Source: Lysinibacillus contaminans (lineage in GTDB: Bacteria > Bacillota > Bacilli > Bacillales_A > Planococcaceae). Taken from it: a stretch of DNA of 64,000 nucleotides. The notes below the pieces were generated by a model. That model saw only the letters and a list, made by a program, of their open reading frames with translations. It searched no databases and was not told where the DNA came from. Shown here piece by piece: positions 44,096 to 53,026 of this stretch. The translations under genes and the position numbers were made by a program. Positions within the stretch are counted from its first letter, which is position 1. Every line of letters begins with the position of its first letter. The stretch spans positions 362,842 to 426,841 of the forward strand of contig NZ_LGRV01000007.1 of assembly GCF_001278945.1 (NCBI RefSeq), read 5' to 3'.

Positions 44096-46459
44096 TTATT
44101 GTTCCTCCTGTTCAGCTTCAACTATTTTCATGAAGCCTGTAATTTCGATAATAATTGCACGTCGCAATTCTTGGAAATTTTTTCCGAATAACTCAAGTCC
44201 TTCGCGTTGGTAAATACGCATTGGATCTTCTTGTTGGTAATGACGTAAGCCGATACCCTCTTTTAAATGAGCCATAGACTCTAAGTGCTTGACCCAGCCA
44301 CTATCCAAGTAGCTTAGCATTACTTGGGGAATTATCGCCATGACACGATCGTTCTCTGCGAATTTTTCCATTTTTGTTGTTAAATCATCGACTGCATCTT
44401 GTAGAGAGTCTAATATGGCAGTTACTTTACCAACTTCTCTATCTACAGTTACAGGAGATAGGAAGAGACTATTTAAAGTTTGCTCCATTCCATCATAATC
44501 CCACTCGTTGGTAGGTAATTCGTCTGGTGCTGCATCACGAACTGCAAAATCAACTGTTTCATAGAACATTTGCTTCAAATGGTCCATTAAATTTTCACCT
44601 AACAAAATTTTATCGCGTAGACCGTAAATAACAGTACGCTGATCATTGATGACATCATCTAATTTTAAATTGTATTCACGCATGCCATATTGTGAGCCTT
44701 CGACAATACGTTGTGTACGATCAATTAATTCTTGTACTTCTTTATTTTGAATAATGTCATTTTCATCGACAATCATTTTTGTTGTAAATTTTTCTACGTC
44801 TTCTTTTGCATAGCGACGGAACATATCATCTTCAATAGACAAGATGAAACGGCTTTCACCAATATCTCCTTGACGACCAGAACGACCACGTAGTTGATTA
44901 TCAACACGACGACTTTCATGTTTTTCTGTTCCGATAACGTAAAGACCACCAAGCGCGTGAACGTCATCGCCTAAAACGATATCTGTACCACGTCCAGCCA
45001 TATTTGTCGCAACTGTTATACGCCCTTTTTGACCCGCTTGGGAAATAAGCTCTACTTCTTGTTCTACTGTTTTGGCATTTAATAATTGGAATTTCAGGCC
45101 TTCTTTTTTCAGATGGTCAGCCACCGTTTCTGATTGTAGGATTGAAGTTGTACCCACTAATACAGGTTGGCCTTTTTCATGACGTTTTTTTACCTCAGCA
45201 GCAACATGTTTGTATTTCGCTTCTTGTGTTTTGAAAACTAAATCTGGTTCATCTGTACGCTGGCGTAGACGATTCGTCGGTATTTGGATAACATCCATAC
45301 CATATACTTCTCGAATTTCTTTTTCTTGTGTTTTCGCAGTACCTGTCATCCCAGAAAGCTTCGGATACATACGGAAGTAGTTCTGAATTGTAATTTGTGC
45401 TTGTGCTTTGTTTTCTTCGGTAATCGTTACACCTTCTTTTGCTTCAATTGCTTGGTGTAAACCATCAGAAAGGGAACGACCTTCTAAAATACGACCTGTG
45501 AACATATCTACAAGCTCTATTTTATCTTCTTTTACGATGTAATCCACGTCGCGTTGGAACATAACATGCGCACGTACAGCTTGGATGACGTAATGATACA
45601 GCGTTTGGTGCTCAAGATCATATAAGTTTTCAACGTTGAAAGCGGCTTCTACTTTTTCAATACCTTGATCAGTTAGAGAAGTGGCTTTAGTCTCATCGTC
45701 GAAATCATAATCTTCATCCTCTTTAAACCGTTTTGCTAACATGGCTGCAATGCGATGTAGTTCTTCATTTGCAGCCATTTTACCAGCGATGATAAGTGGC
45801 GTTTTCGCTTCATCGATTAACACGCTATCGACTTCATCGATAATAGCGAAGTGATAGGCACGTTGCACTTTATCTCCCATGCTGTGCGCCATATTGTCAC
45901 GTAAGTAGTCGAAACCAAATTCAGTACCAACACCGTATGTAATATCTGCATTATAAGCTTCTTTTTTTGCATTTGGTTCCATCATGGGTATGTTTAGACC
46001 AACTGATAAGCCAAGGAAACGGTGAATTTGTCCGACTAGCTCAAAGTCACGTTTTGCAAGATAGTCATTCACTGTAATAACGTGAACACCTTTACCTTCA
46101 AGTGCCCGTACATATGATGGCAGTGAAGCAACTAGCGTTTTACCTTCACCTGTAGGCATTTCAGCGATGTTTCCTTCTGTTAATACAAGACCACCAATTA
46201 GTTGTACATCAAAATGACGCATACCTAATACACGTTTTGAAGCTTCACGTACAACAGCAAATGCGTCTGGGATGATAGAAGTGATTGATTCACCTTGTTC
46301 TATTCGATCCTTGAAAACGTAAGTCATATCTTTTAATTCAGCATCTGACTTATTTACATAATTTTCTTCGAGATTGTTAATTTGATCTACTATTTTGTAG
46401 TAGCGTTTTAATTGACGAGCACTTGTTTGCTCACTATTACGTTTAAAAATTGAGAACAT
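44096..46459 (-). CDS. secA2: Accessory Sec translocase ATPase SecA2
   Basis: A 787-residue SecA-type motor. Walker A is in MPTGEGKTL (about 101-109) and Walker B in IIDEVDSVLIDEAKTPLIIA (about 207-226). The helicase motifs LSGMTGTAKTQEKEI and ATNMAGRGTDIVLG are present, as is QLRGRSGRQGDIGESRF. It lacks the long C-terminal linker and cysteine-rich zinc tail of housekeeping SecA and ends in an acidic EAEQEEQ. Together with the adjacent SlaP gene, this marks it as SecA2. It should power export of a subset of proteins, here most likely S-layer/SLH proteins, through the common SecYEG channel. AAAGGAG precedes the ATG. Confidence 0.92.
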   Translation of the reverse strand: MFSIFKRNSEQTSARQLKRYYKIVDQINNLEENYVNKSDAELKDMTYVFKDRIEQGESITSIIPDAFAVVREASKRVLGMRHFDVQLIGGLVLTEGNIAEMPTGEGKTLVASLPSYVRALEGKGVHVITVNDYLAKRDFELVGQIHRFLGLSVGLNIPMMEPNAKKEAYNADITYGVGTEFGFDYLRDNMAHSMGDKVQRAYHFAIIDEVDSVLIDEAKTPLIIAGKMAANEELHRIAAMLAKRFKEDEDYDFDDETKATSLTDQGIEKVEAAFNVENLYDLEHQTLYHYVIQAVRAHVMFQRDVDYIVKEDKIELVDMFTGRILEGRSLSDGLHQAIEAKEGVTITEENKAQAQITIQNYFRMYPKLSGMTGTAKTQEKEIREVYGMDVIQIPTNRLRQRTDEPDLVFKTQEAKYKHVAAEVKKRHEKGQPVLVGTTSILQSETVADHLKKEGLKFQLLNAKTVEQEVELISQAGQKGRITVATNMAGRGTDIVLGDDVHALGGLYVIGTEKHESRRVDNQLRGRSGRQGDIGESRFILSIEDDMFRRYAKEDVEKFTTKMIVDENDIIQNKEVQELIDRTQRIVEGSQYGMREYNLKLDDVINDQRTVIYGLRDKILLGENLMDHLKQMFYETVDFAVRDAAPDELPTNEWDYDGMEQTLNSLFLSPVTVDREVGKVTAILDSLQDAVDDLTTKMEKFAENDRVMAIIPQVMLSYLDSGWVKHLESMAHLKEGIGLRHYQQEDPMRIYQREGLELFGKNFQELRRAIIIEITGFMKIVEAEQEEQ

Positions 46460-46633
46460 GAATTTACGCTCCTTTAATGTGGTCTAGTGGTTAGACACTA
46501 TATTATTCTATCAAATTTTACGAATAATGACTACATTTCTTGCTAGATAAAGGATATATAATATAGGTAAATACTCCACCAGTAAAAATGTTGGAATTGG
46601 ACGGAAAAAGTATATTTCAGTAATTATTCGTGC

Positions 46634-46639
46634 TATAAT
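46634..46639 (+). promoter_or_regulatory. Extended -10 element before tagO
   Basis: TGCTATAAT with TATAAT at 46634-46639, about 46 bases before the start. No clear -35. Confidence 0.45.
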
Positions 46640-46684
46640 CAAGGTGGATTGAAATGTATATTATTTTTTTTGAGGAGGAGAGAC

Positions 46685-47761
46685 ATGATTTACGTGTCTT
46701 TAATAGCAGCATTCGTTGCTTCCATTTTGTTAACTCCGCTAGTAAAACGCTTAGCGTTCAGAATAGGTGCCGTTGACGCGCCAAACTATCGAAAAGTCCA
46801 TGCACGAATCATGCCACGACTTGGAGGTCTGGCGATTTTTCTTGCGTTTTTAATAGGTATAGGAATTTTATATCCTTTTTTACAAAGTATACAGCAGCCG
46901 CTGAATACTGGTAAATATCTTTTACCGGCAGTTATTATTGGCGCATGTATCATCGTTGCAACAGGTGTTGTGGATGATATGCGTGAAATATCAGCAAAGG
47001 CGAAAATGCTTGGTCAACTTTTGGCTGCATTAATCGTTATATTTGTTGGTGGAATTCAAATTGACTTCATCAATTTACCATTTGTCGGCGAATTAAATTT
47101 TGGGTTTTTGAGTATTCCTTTAACGCTGCTATGGATTGTAGGTATTACAAATGCCATTAATTTAATTGATGGGCTAGATGGTTTAGCAGCAGGTGTTTCA
47201 TCGATTGCACTTATTACATTAGCCGGAATGGCATTTATTATGGGCAATGTGTTTGTACTAGCTATTGCTGGGATTTTAGCTGCAGCGACAATCGGTTTCT
47301 TATTTTATAATTTTCACCCAGCGAAGATTTTTATGGGAGATACGGGTGCATTATTCCTAGGGTTTATGATTTCCGTATTAGCATTACTGGGCTTTAAAAA
47401 TATCACAGTTATTGCATTAATTATCCCAGTTATTATGCTAGGTGTGCCTATTTCTGATACATTCTTTGCTATTGTGCGTCGTGTGCGCATGAAGAAAAAA
47501 TGGTCGGATCCAGATAAATCACATTTACACCACCGTTTACTAGATATGGGCTTTACACATCGACAAACGGTACTTATTATTTATGGAATTGCTATGATGT
47601 TTGGTTTAGCAGCAATCATCTTCTCGATGGCAAAATTCTGGGGAGCAATGTTACTAATTACTGTCATCCTAGTTGCAGTAGAGATTTTTGTTGAGATCAT
47701 AGGTTTGGCAGGTAAAAACTACAAACCACTGTTGAATTTTGTACGTATTTTTAGTAAATAG
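46685..47761 (+). CDS. tagO: Undecaprenyl-phosphate GlcNAc-1-phosphate transferase TagO/WecA-like
   Basis: A 358-residue membrane enzyme with about ten helices that starts wall-polymer synthesis by loading GlcNAc-1-phosphate onto undecaprenyl phosphate. ATG at 46685 follows GAGGAGGAG directly and gives the usual short N-terminus. Key motifs are VVDDMREISAKAKMLGQ (Mg-binding Asp pair), NAINLIDGLDGLAAGVS, KIFMGDTGALFLGF and the His-rich loop DKSHLHHRLLDMGFTHRQ. It is likely the first step for both wall teichoic acid-type polymers and SCWP. Gene order with the LCP ligase, yvyE and degS is as in B. subtilis. Confidence 0.93.
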   Translation: MIYVSLIAAFVASILLTPLVKRLAFRIGAVDAPNYRKVHARIMPRLGGLAIFLAFLIGIGILYPFLQSIQQPLNTGKYLLPAVIIGACIIVATGVVDDMREISAKAKMLGQLLAALIVIFVGGIQIDFINLPFVGELNFGFLSIPLTLLWIVGITNAINLIDGLDGLAAGVSSIALITLAGMAFIMGNVFVLAIAGILAAATIGFLFYNFHPAKIFMGDTGALFLGFMISVLALLGFKNITVIALIIPVIMLGVPISDTFFAIVRRVRMKKKWSDPDKSHLHHRLLDMGFTHRQTVLIIYGIAMMFGLAAIIFSMAKFWGAMLLITVILVAVEIFVEIIGLAGKNYKPLLNFVRIFSK

Positions 47762-47765
47762 AACC

Positions 47766-47804
47766 AAAAGAAGTTATCCTGCGTGTGCATGGTAACTTTT
47801 TTTT
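47766..47804 (+). terminator. Terminator of tagO
   Basis: AAAAGAAGTTATC pairs with GGTAACTTTTTTTT (imperfect). Confidence 0.65.
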
Positions 47805-47823
47805 ATTGCACGGGCGGTAAGTT

Positions 47824-47933
47824 CAGCGTTCACAGCGAGAAATACAGCAGTCGAAGGTTTTTATCAGCGTTCACAGTGTGCAATTCAGCTTTCATAGCTA
47901 TTTATCAGCATTCGCCGGTAGAGTATCGGTATA
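47824..47933. repeat. Periodic 20-21-nt repeat array (TATCAGC type), locus 1
   Basis: CAGC recurs at 47824, 47845, 47865, 47886 and 47906, then a degenerate CGG at 47927, giving spacings of 21, 20, 21, 20 and 21. Several copies are preceded by TTTAT or TTCA and followed by GTTCACAG- or ATTCG-like text. The array lies in the convergent gap between tagO and the LCP gene. A second array with the same TATCAGC core lies at 53931-54080. Confidence 0.65.
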
Positions 47934-47954
47934 AATAGCTTTATCATTGACTAT

Positions 47955-47993
47955 AAAAACACCTCACCTACAAGTCGTAGGTGAGGTGTTTTT
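47955..47993. terminator. Bidirectional terminator
   Basis: AAAAACACCTCACCTAC pairs perfectly with GTAGGTGAGGTGTTTTT around a 5-nt loop. Confidence 0.9.
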
Positions 47994-47996
47994 AAT

Positions 47997-49061
47997 TTAT
48001 TGTACTGTTTCTTTAGTTAAAGATTCATCATCAGATGCGATGTCATCAATATTTGATTTCCCATTTGTTAAACTGGAAGATGATTCAGGTAAGCCAAGGT
48101 GGTTTTTTAACGTATTTTTTGCTTCATCGACTGAATTTTCGTCTAGTTGATAGTAGTATACACCTGTAGACATGTCATCACTACCGTCTAATGTTAAAGA
48201 ATCAATACGTGGCATCCCTTGTGATAAGTATGAAAGGAATGATTTCATTTCATCGAAGGTCATATCCGTTTTCATATTATTACCGACCGCCTTGATAACA
48301 TCGTCGTATTTCGAAATCGAGCCGACAGAAGCAACCTGTTTAATGATAGCAGTTAAAATTTCTTGTTGGCGTTTACCTCGTTCAATGTCACTATCTTGTT
48401 TACGTGTACGAGCAAGTGCAAGTGCTTGGCTACCATTCAAGCGCTGTAATCCTGGCTGAAGATTAATTGTTCTACGATCAAACTCGTCTATTTCACGCAG
48501 TGCATACGGAACCTCCACTTCGATACCTCCGAGAGCATCGACAACATCTATAAAGGCATTAAAATTCATTCGTACATAATAGTCAATTGGTATATCAAAC
48601 AAATTTTCTACTGTTTCAATAGTTGCAAGTGTCCCACCTAAAGCGTGTGCATGCGTAATTTTATCTTCATATCCAACCTGTGGGATATATACATAAGAAT
48701 CACGAGGGATACTAAGCATTTTAATTGTTTTTGTTGTATTGTTTAAAGTGGCTAAAATTAGTGCGTCTGAACGAGAGTTTTCAGAACCTTGTCCGCGATT
48801 TTCGCTATCATCAACTCCAACAAATAAAATTGACACATTATCATTAACTGGCTTTACCTTTTCATCACGTAAAGTTGAAACTTCTCGACCTTCTAAAACT
48901 TCATGTGCTTCTTTTGCCGCATATTCTGCTTGTTTTGTTATGTAGACTCCATAAGCTGTGGCGCAGATTAGTAAACTAGCAGCAAGTAATAGCGTAATTT
49001 TTATTATTAAAGAGAATCTAGAAGATTTCCTCTTCTTTTTATTATATTGCAATTTTTTCAT
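47997..49061 (-). CDS. LytR-CpsA-Psr (LCP) family wall-polymer ligase (354 aa)
   Basis: A type II membrane protein with one N-terminal helix (IIKITLLLAASLLICATAYG) and an extracytoplasmic LCP domain at about residues 75-250. Marks of the family are NVSILFVGVDDSENRGQG, NSRSDALILATLNNTTKTI, MLSIPRDSYVYIPQVGYEDK and, later, GLQRLNGSQALALARTRKQDS with the conserved Arg residues. LCP enzymes transfer lipid-linked wall polymers to peptidoglycan. Here it could ligate SCWP or teichoic acid begun by TagO. The homologous place in B. subtilis is held by tagV (yvhJ). Confidence 0.9.
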   Translation of the reverse strand: MKKLQYNKKKRKSSRFSLIIKITLLLAASLLICATAYGVYITKQAEYAAKEAHEVLEGREVSTLRDEKVKPVNDNVSILFVGVDDSENRGQGSENSRSDALILATLNNTTKTIKMLSIPRDSYVYIPQVGYEDKITHAHALGGTLATIETVENLFDIPIDYYVRMNFNAFIDVVDALGGIEVEVPYALREIDEFDRRTINLQPGLQRLNGSQALALARTRKQDSDIERGKRQQEILTAIIKQVASVGSISKYDDVIKAVGNNMKTDMTFDEMKSFLSYLSQGMPRIDSLTLDGSDDMSTGVYYYQLDENSVDEAKNTLKNHLGLPESSSSLTNGKSNIDDIASDDESLTKETVQ

Positions 49062-49119
49062 ATTAGTAGTTATTCTCCTCTAGGTTTTGTGATACTAATG
49101 CGATATTACTATAAATTAC

Positions 49120-49292
49120 GCCTCTGTGACATCTGTGACATCCGTCAGAGGCTTTATCTTCAGTCTGTCGGGACTGAAACACTTTTGGCTGACACTTCGT
49201 TTTCAACACTAAAAAAGTGCTGCTGTTGCTGCGCTTTCACGCTCAAAACATTAGTACCTGCCGACACACTTTCGGTACTAAAAAAAAGTTGA
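49120..49292. repeat. Hairpin-rich intergenic element
   Basis: At least three stems occur in the 300-base gap between yvyE and the LCP gene. They are GCCTCTG/CAGAGGC (49120-49152, its loop holding TGACATC twice), TTCAGTC/GACTGAA (49159-49178) and AGTACC/GGTACT with an inner CCGA/TCGG (49253-49279) followed by eight A. The last could be the minus-strand terminator of yvyE. The rest looks like a repeat element of unknown type. Confidence 0.55.
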
Positions 49293-49360
49293 ATGAAGAT
49301 AAAAATAGCTCAATATTAAAATTATACTATGTTAGCTCTATATTCGACAATTAAAACTAT

Positions 49361-49996
49361 TTATTTTACATTAAATTCGATAAAATGTGCATGCTCAAAG
49401 GAGATGATTGCTTGGCCATTTGTTATTTCAGTGATCCAGTTCCGGAACACCTCTTCATCCTCCTTTAATACCGACACAATGACTTCAACCCCGTCTAAAT
49501 AGCGAATTTCTTCTAATGTATAGACTGAACTTCGAATTTCATTTTCTACTTTCCCAAGCCATGTATAGTCAATGGCAACTTTCATAGAGTGATGCAATTT
49601 CCGTTCGACAACTTGTGCTGCGAGTAGGCCTTCAGTCGTTGCTTTGCCATATGCACGAATAAGACCACCGCCGCCAAGTTTAATGCCACCGAAGTAACGT
49701 GTGACAACAACGACCGTATCCTTCAAGCCTTGTTTTTTTAACACTTCTAGCATAGGGACGCCTGCTGTACCACTAGGTTCCCCGTCATCATTTGCTTTTT
49801 GAATATGATCGTGTTCACCAATTATATAAGCGGAGCAATTATGTGTTGCCTGACGGTGCATCTTTTTAATGCGTTCAATGAAAATGAGTGCATCCTCTTC
49901 TGTTTCTGCACGTTCTATATAGGTAAGGAAGCGTGACTTAGAAATAACGATTTCACTTTCTCCGTACCCTTTAACGGTTAAATAATTTTCTCTCAT
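49361..49996 (-). CDS. yvyE: YigZ/IMPACT family protein YvyE
   Basis: A 211-residue cytoplasmic protein of the YigZ/IMPACT family. ISKSRFLTYIERAETEEDAL opens the domain. HRQATHNCSAYIIGEHDHIQ, DDGEPSGTAGVPMLEVLKK and the central VTRYFGGIKLGGGGLIRAYG are the hallmark motifs. Relatives bind ribosomes or regulate translation-stress kinases in eukaryotes; the bacterial role is unsettled. It is divergent from degS, as in B. subtilis. The ATG follows a GGAGG-rich stretch on the minus strand. Confidence 0.9.
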   Translation of the reverse strand: MRENYLTVKGYGESEIVISKSRFLTYIERAETEEDALIFIERIKKMHRQATHNCSAYIIGEHDHIQKANDDGEPSGTAGVPMLEVLKKQGLKDTVVVVTRYFGGIKLGGGGLIRAYGKATTEGLLAAQVVERKLHHSMKVAIDYTWLGKVENEIRSSVYTLEEIRYLDGVEVIVSVLKEDEEVFRNWITEITNGQAIISFEHAHFIEFNVK

Positions 49997-50169
49997 ATGT
50001 GTAAGCCTCCTATGACATAAGTTGGAATTCGATATTTAAGTAAAGAAAAAATATTATTTTTTATGATTGAGGTGATATAATAGCAATAGACTATCTATTT
50101 TACATAGAATTAAAAGCCATTAGCTATTTATTTTTTAACGAATAAGGTAAAAAGACTGGGGAGTACATT

Positions 50170-51318
50170 ATGTTTTCAAATGAAACTTTCGATATAGGGT
50201 CGCTTGATGGCGTATTCAATCGAATGTTAGAAACAATTATGAGCTCAAAAGATGATATCTTCATTATAAGTGAACAAAGCCGAAGAAGCTTCGAAGATAT
50301 GCAAAAAGAGTTAGAAATTGTTCGGAAACAAATCTCTGTTGTAATTGATGAAGGCGATGCTTTAGAGAAAAACATGCAGCTTGCTAAACAAAGGCTTGTC
50401 TTAGTGAGTAAAGCTTTTAATAATTATACCGAAGAACAAGTTAAAGATGCATATGAAACTGCCAATGATTTTCAAGTAAAGCTCTCGGTAAATAAAACGC
50501 AGGAAAAGCAATTGCGTGATAAGAGAGATGATCTGGAAAGAAGATTAAAAGGTTTGCTCGATACGATTGAGCGTGCTGATCACATTGTCAATCAAGTAAA
50601 CGTCATTTTAAATTATTTAACCTCAGATTTGAAACACGTAGGTCAAGCGCTAGAACAAGCAAAGTTAAAACAGGATTTTAGCATTCGTATTATTACAGCA
50701 CAAGAGGAAGAACGTAAACGATTGTCACGAGAAATACATGATGGACCTGCGCAAATGATGGCGAATGTTTTGATGCGCACGGATTTAATCGAAAGAACAT
50801 ATCGTGAAAAAGGAATTGAACAAGCAATTGCAGAAATTGCTGATTTGAAGAAAACGGTGCGAAATGCACTATCTGAGGTACGCCGCATTATTTATGATTT
50901 ACGTCCAATGGCACTCGATGATTTAGGCATTGTGCCAACATTGAAAAAATATTTATCGACAGTGACTGAATATAACCCGGAAGTGTCGATTCATTTTCAA
51001 TCGAGAAGTACAGAAAAGCGTATTCCATCGAACTATGAGGTATCCATTTTCCGACTTGTACAGGAATGTGTGACGAATGCGATGAAGCATGGAAAATCAA
51101 AAGATATTTGGGTAAAGCTTGAATGGTTAAGGGATGCTGTTAACATTGTTATTAAAGATGATGGTGTTGGATTTGATCCCCAAATAGTCAAAGACCACTC
51201 TTTTGGTATTATTGGAATGCGAGAGCGTATTGAATTATTACATGGTAAGATGTCTATTCAAAGTGAAGTTAACAGAGGTACGACGGTATTATTTAAAATT
51301 CCGTTAGAAACAGAGTGA
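50170..51318 (+). CDS. degS: Sensor histidine kinase DegS
   Basis: A 382-residue cytoplasmic kinase without membrane segments. An N-terminal coiled-coil sensor domain (about 1-165) precedes the HisKA_3 box EERKRLSREIHDGPAQMMAN, with the phosphorylated His at about 190. The HATPase part follows with VQECVTNAMKHGKSKD, IKDDGVGFDPQ and SFGIIGMRERIELLHG. It phosphorylates DegU, encoded 36 bases downstream. The pair steers motility, competence, exoenzymes and surface behaviour. GGGGAG precedes the ATG. Confidence 0.95.
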   Translation: MFSNETFDIGSLDGVFNRMLETIMSSKDDIFIISEQSRRSFEDMQKELEIVRKQISVVIDEGDALEKNMQLAKQRLVLVSKAFNNYTEEQVKDAYETANDFQVKLSVNKTQEKQLRDKRDDLERRLKGLLDTIERADHIVNQVNVILNYLTSDLKHVGQALEQAKLKQDFSIRIITAQEEERKRLSREIHDGPAQMMANVLMRTDLIERTYREKGIEQAIAEIADLKKTVRNALSEVRRIIYDLRPMALDDLGIVPTLKKYLSTVTEYNPEVSIHFQSRSTEKRIPSNYEVSIFRLVQECVTNAMKHGKSKDIWVKLEWLRDAVNIVIKDDGVGFDPQIVKDHSFGIIGMRERIELLHGKMSIQSEVNRGTTVLFKIPLETE

Positions 51319-51354
51319 ACGAAATTGTTGCAGAAATTTAGGGGGTAAAGACTT

Positions 51355-52029
51355 ATGACTAAAATTATTATTGTAGACGACCACCAGCTATTCCGTGAAG
51401 GTGTAAAACGCATTTTAGATTTTGAAGACACGTTCGATGTAGTAGCAGAGGGTGATGATGGCACGGATGTAGTTAATTTATATGCGGAGAATCGACCTGA
51501 TGTTGTGTTAATGGATATTAATATGCCAAGAAAAAATGGTGTGGAAGCAACAGCGGATTTAGTAGCTGAATTTCCAGATGCGAAAGTCATTATGTTATCG
51601 ATTCATGATGATGAAACGTATGTAACGCACGCATTAAAATCAGGTGCATTAGGTTATATGCTAAAAGAAATGGATGCAGATGAAATCGTAGAAGCAATTA
51701 AAGTCGTAGCTAACGGCGGTTCGTATTTACATCCAAAAGTAACGAAAAATTTAGTGGCAGAGTTCCGTCGTCTTTCTGAACATGAAAACAAAGGGAACTT
51801 CCATCAAACAGAAATCCGCCGACCATTCCATTTATTAACAAAGCGCGAATGTGAAGTATTACAGTTATTAACAGATGGCCAATCAAATCGTACAATCGGT
51901 GAAACACTTTTCATCTCTGAAAAAACTGTGAAAAACCACGTTTCAAGTATTTTACAAAAAATGAACGTAAATGACCGTACACAGGCTGTTGTGACAGCCA
52001 TCAAAAATGGTTGGGTTGAAGTAAGATAA
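51355..52029 (+). CDS. degU: Response regulator DegU
   Basis: A 224-residue NarL-type regulator. The receiver domain has DD at 8-9 and the phospho-acceptor Asp54 in [15 protein letters not shown]. It also has the conserved Lys in [16 protein letters not shown] LuxR-type helix-turn-helix closes the protein ([20 protein letters not shown], then [18 protein letters not shown]). DegU controls many genes, in B. subtilis including the comF and flagellar genes that follow here. AGGGGG precedes the ATG. A long terminator follows. Confidence 0.95.
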   Translation: MTKIIIVDDHQLFREGVKRILDFEDTFDVVAEGDDGTDVVNLYAENRPDVVLMDINMPRKNGVEATADLVAEFPDAKVIMLSIHDDETYVTHALKSGALGYMLKEMDADEIVEAIKVVANGGSYLHPKVTKNLVAEFRRLSEHENKGNFHQTEIRRPFHLLTKRECEVLQLLTDGQSNRTIGETLFISEKTVKNHVSSILQKMNVNDRTQAVVTAIKNGWVEVR

Positions 52030-52047
52030 ATTGCATACTGCATGAAT

Positions 52048-52103
52048 AAAAGCTGTTTTTAAAAGCTACTCTAGCAATAGAGTTACTTTTAAAGCAGTTT
52101 TTT
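52048..52103 (+). terminator. Terminator of degSU
   Basis: A long stem in which AAAAGCTGTTTTTAAAAG pairs with CTTTTAAAGCAGTTTTTT, with an inner CTCTA/TAGAG. Confidence 0.8.
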
Positions 52104-52262
52104 ATTACGCCTATATTTATCTTGATATTACTGTGCAACAATTTTTTTTTTATGGCGTCATAAAGACATATGTAATGACAAAAAATTAAAAATGCGCAAC
52201 TAAATTCCTACTAAAGCTTATTGCTTGATAATGTGCTACAATATTGCGCGGGAGGTTTTGAT

Positions 52263-52808
52263 ATGTTGAAAAAAAGTATACTGGCGGTTTTAACGTTATT
52301 TATGCTAACTGCCTGTGGTAATAAAGAGGAAGATTTAAGTGCCGAAGAAAGGCAAAGCGTGATTGATGATGGTACGGCTGGTTTTGAAATGAACGGCGGC
52401 GAGGTAGAAAAAGCAAAAAATGTACCGGCTAAGGACCAACAAGCAATTTTAGCAGCATTTGACGAATATATTGCGGCATTAAATGCTGAAGAAATCGAAC
52501 GTTATATGCAAACCGTATCAAAGAATCCAAAAGGCTTTAAGTATGAAGAAGAAGAAGCTTATGCTGCTGAGGTTTTTGAGAAATTTGATATTAAACGTGA
52601 TGTTGAAAATATAGTAATTACGAAATATAGTGAAAAAGAAGCGCAGGTTTATGCAAACATGACATTGCATACAAGGCAGTTAGAAACGAACGTTGAGCAT
52701 GAAAGTGCTGGTCGTCAAGTGACGGTTTTCGTAAAGGAAGATAATGCTTGGAAAGTAACGAGTGTCTTCTATTTAGGGGACGATTCAAAATCTAGTACGA
52801 GCAATTAA
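52263..52808 (+). CDS. Lipoprotein with NTF2-like domain (181 aa)
   Basis: ATG at 52263 follows GGGAGGTTTTG and gives a short lipoprotein signal with lipobox LTAC (Cys18). The mature part begins with a charged linker (NKEEDLSAEERQ). It then reads as an NTF2/SnoaL-like fold (DQQAILAAFDEYIAALNAEE, then VYANMTLHTRQ and a closing VTVFVKEDNAWKVTSVFYLG). It should sit on the outer face of the membrane. The function is unknown; many such domains bind small ligands. It is not part of the usual B. subtilis degU-degV arrangement. Confidence 0.85.
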   Translation: MLKKSILAVLTLFMLTACGNKEEDLSAEERQSVIDDGTAGFEMNGGEVEKAKNVPAKDQQAILAAFDEYIAALNAEEIERYMQTVSKNPKGFKYEEEEAYAAEVFEKFDIKRDVENIVITKYSEKEAQVYANMTLHTRQLETNVEHESAGRQVTVFVKEDNAWKVTSVFYLGDDSKSSTSN

Positions 52809-52833
52809 TTAAAGAAAATAAGCAAAAGTTTTA

Positions 52834-52880
52834 TCGAAGCCTAGGCTAAAGCGCCATTCCCTCGAGGTAGCTTCGATTTT
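52834..52880. terminator. Possible terminator after the lipoprotein gene
   Basis: TCGAAGC pairs with GCTTCGA, with an inner CTAGG-like stem, followed by TTTTC. Confidence 0.5.
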
Positions 52881-53026
52881 CTAGTGAAAGTTGAAAAATC
52901 GCTTCACTTTGGGCTCTCCAGTGCTTTTCTTAATACATAGTGAATGAATGTGAGATGAAAGTCAGATTTCGTTTCACATTCATTTCTTTATACGGTAAAC
53001 TATGAGACATAGGAGAGTGGAGATTC

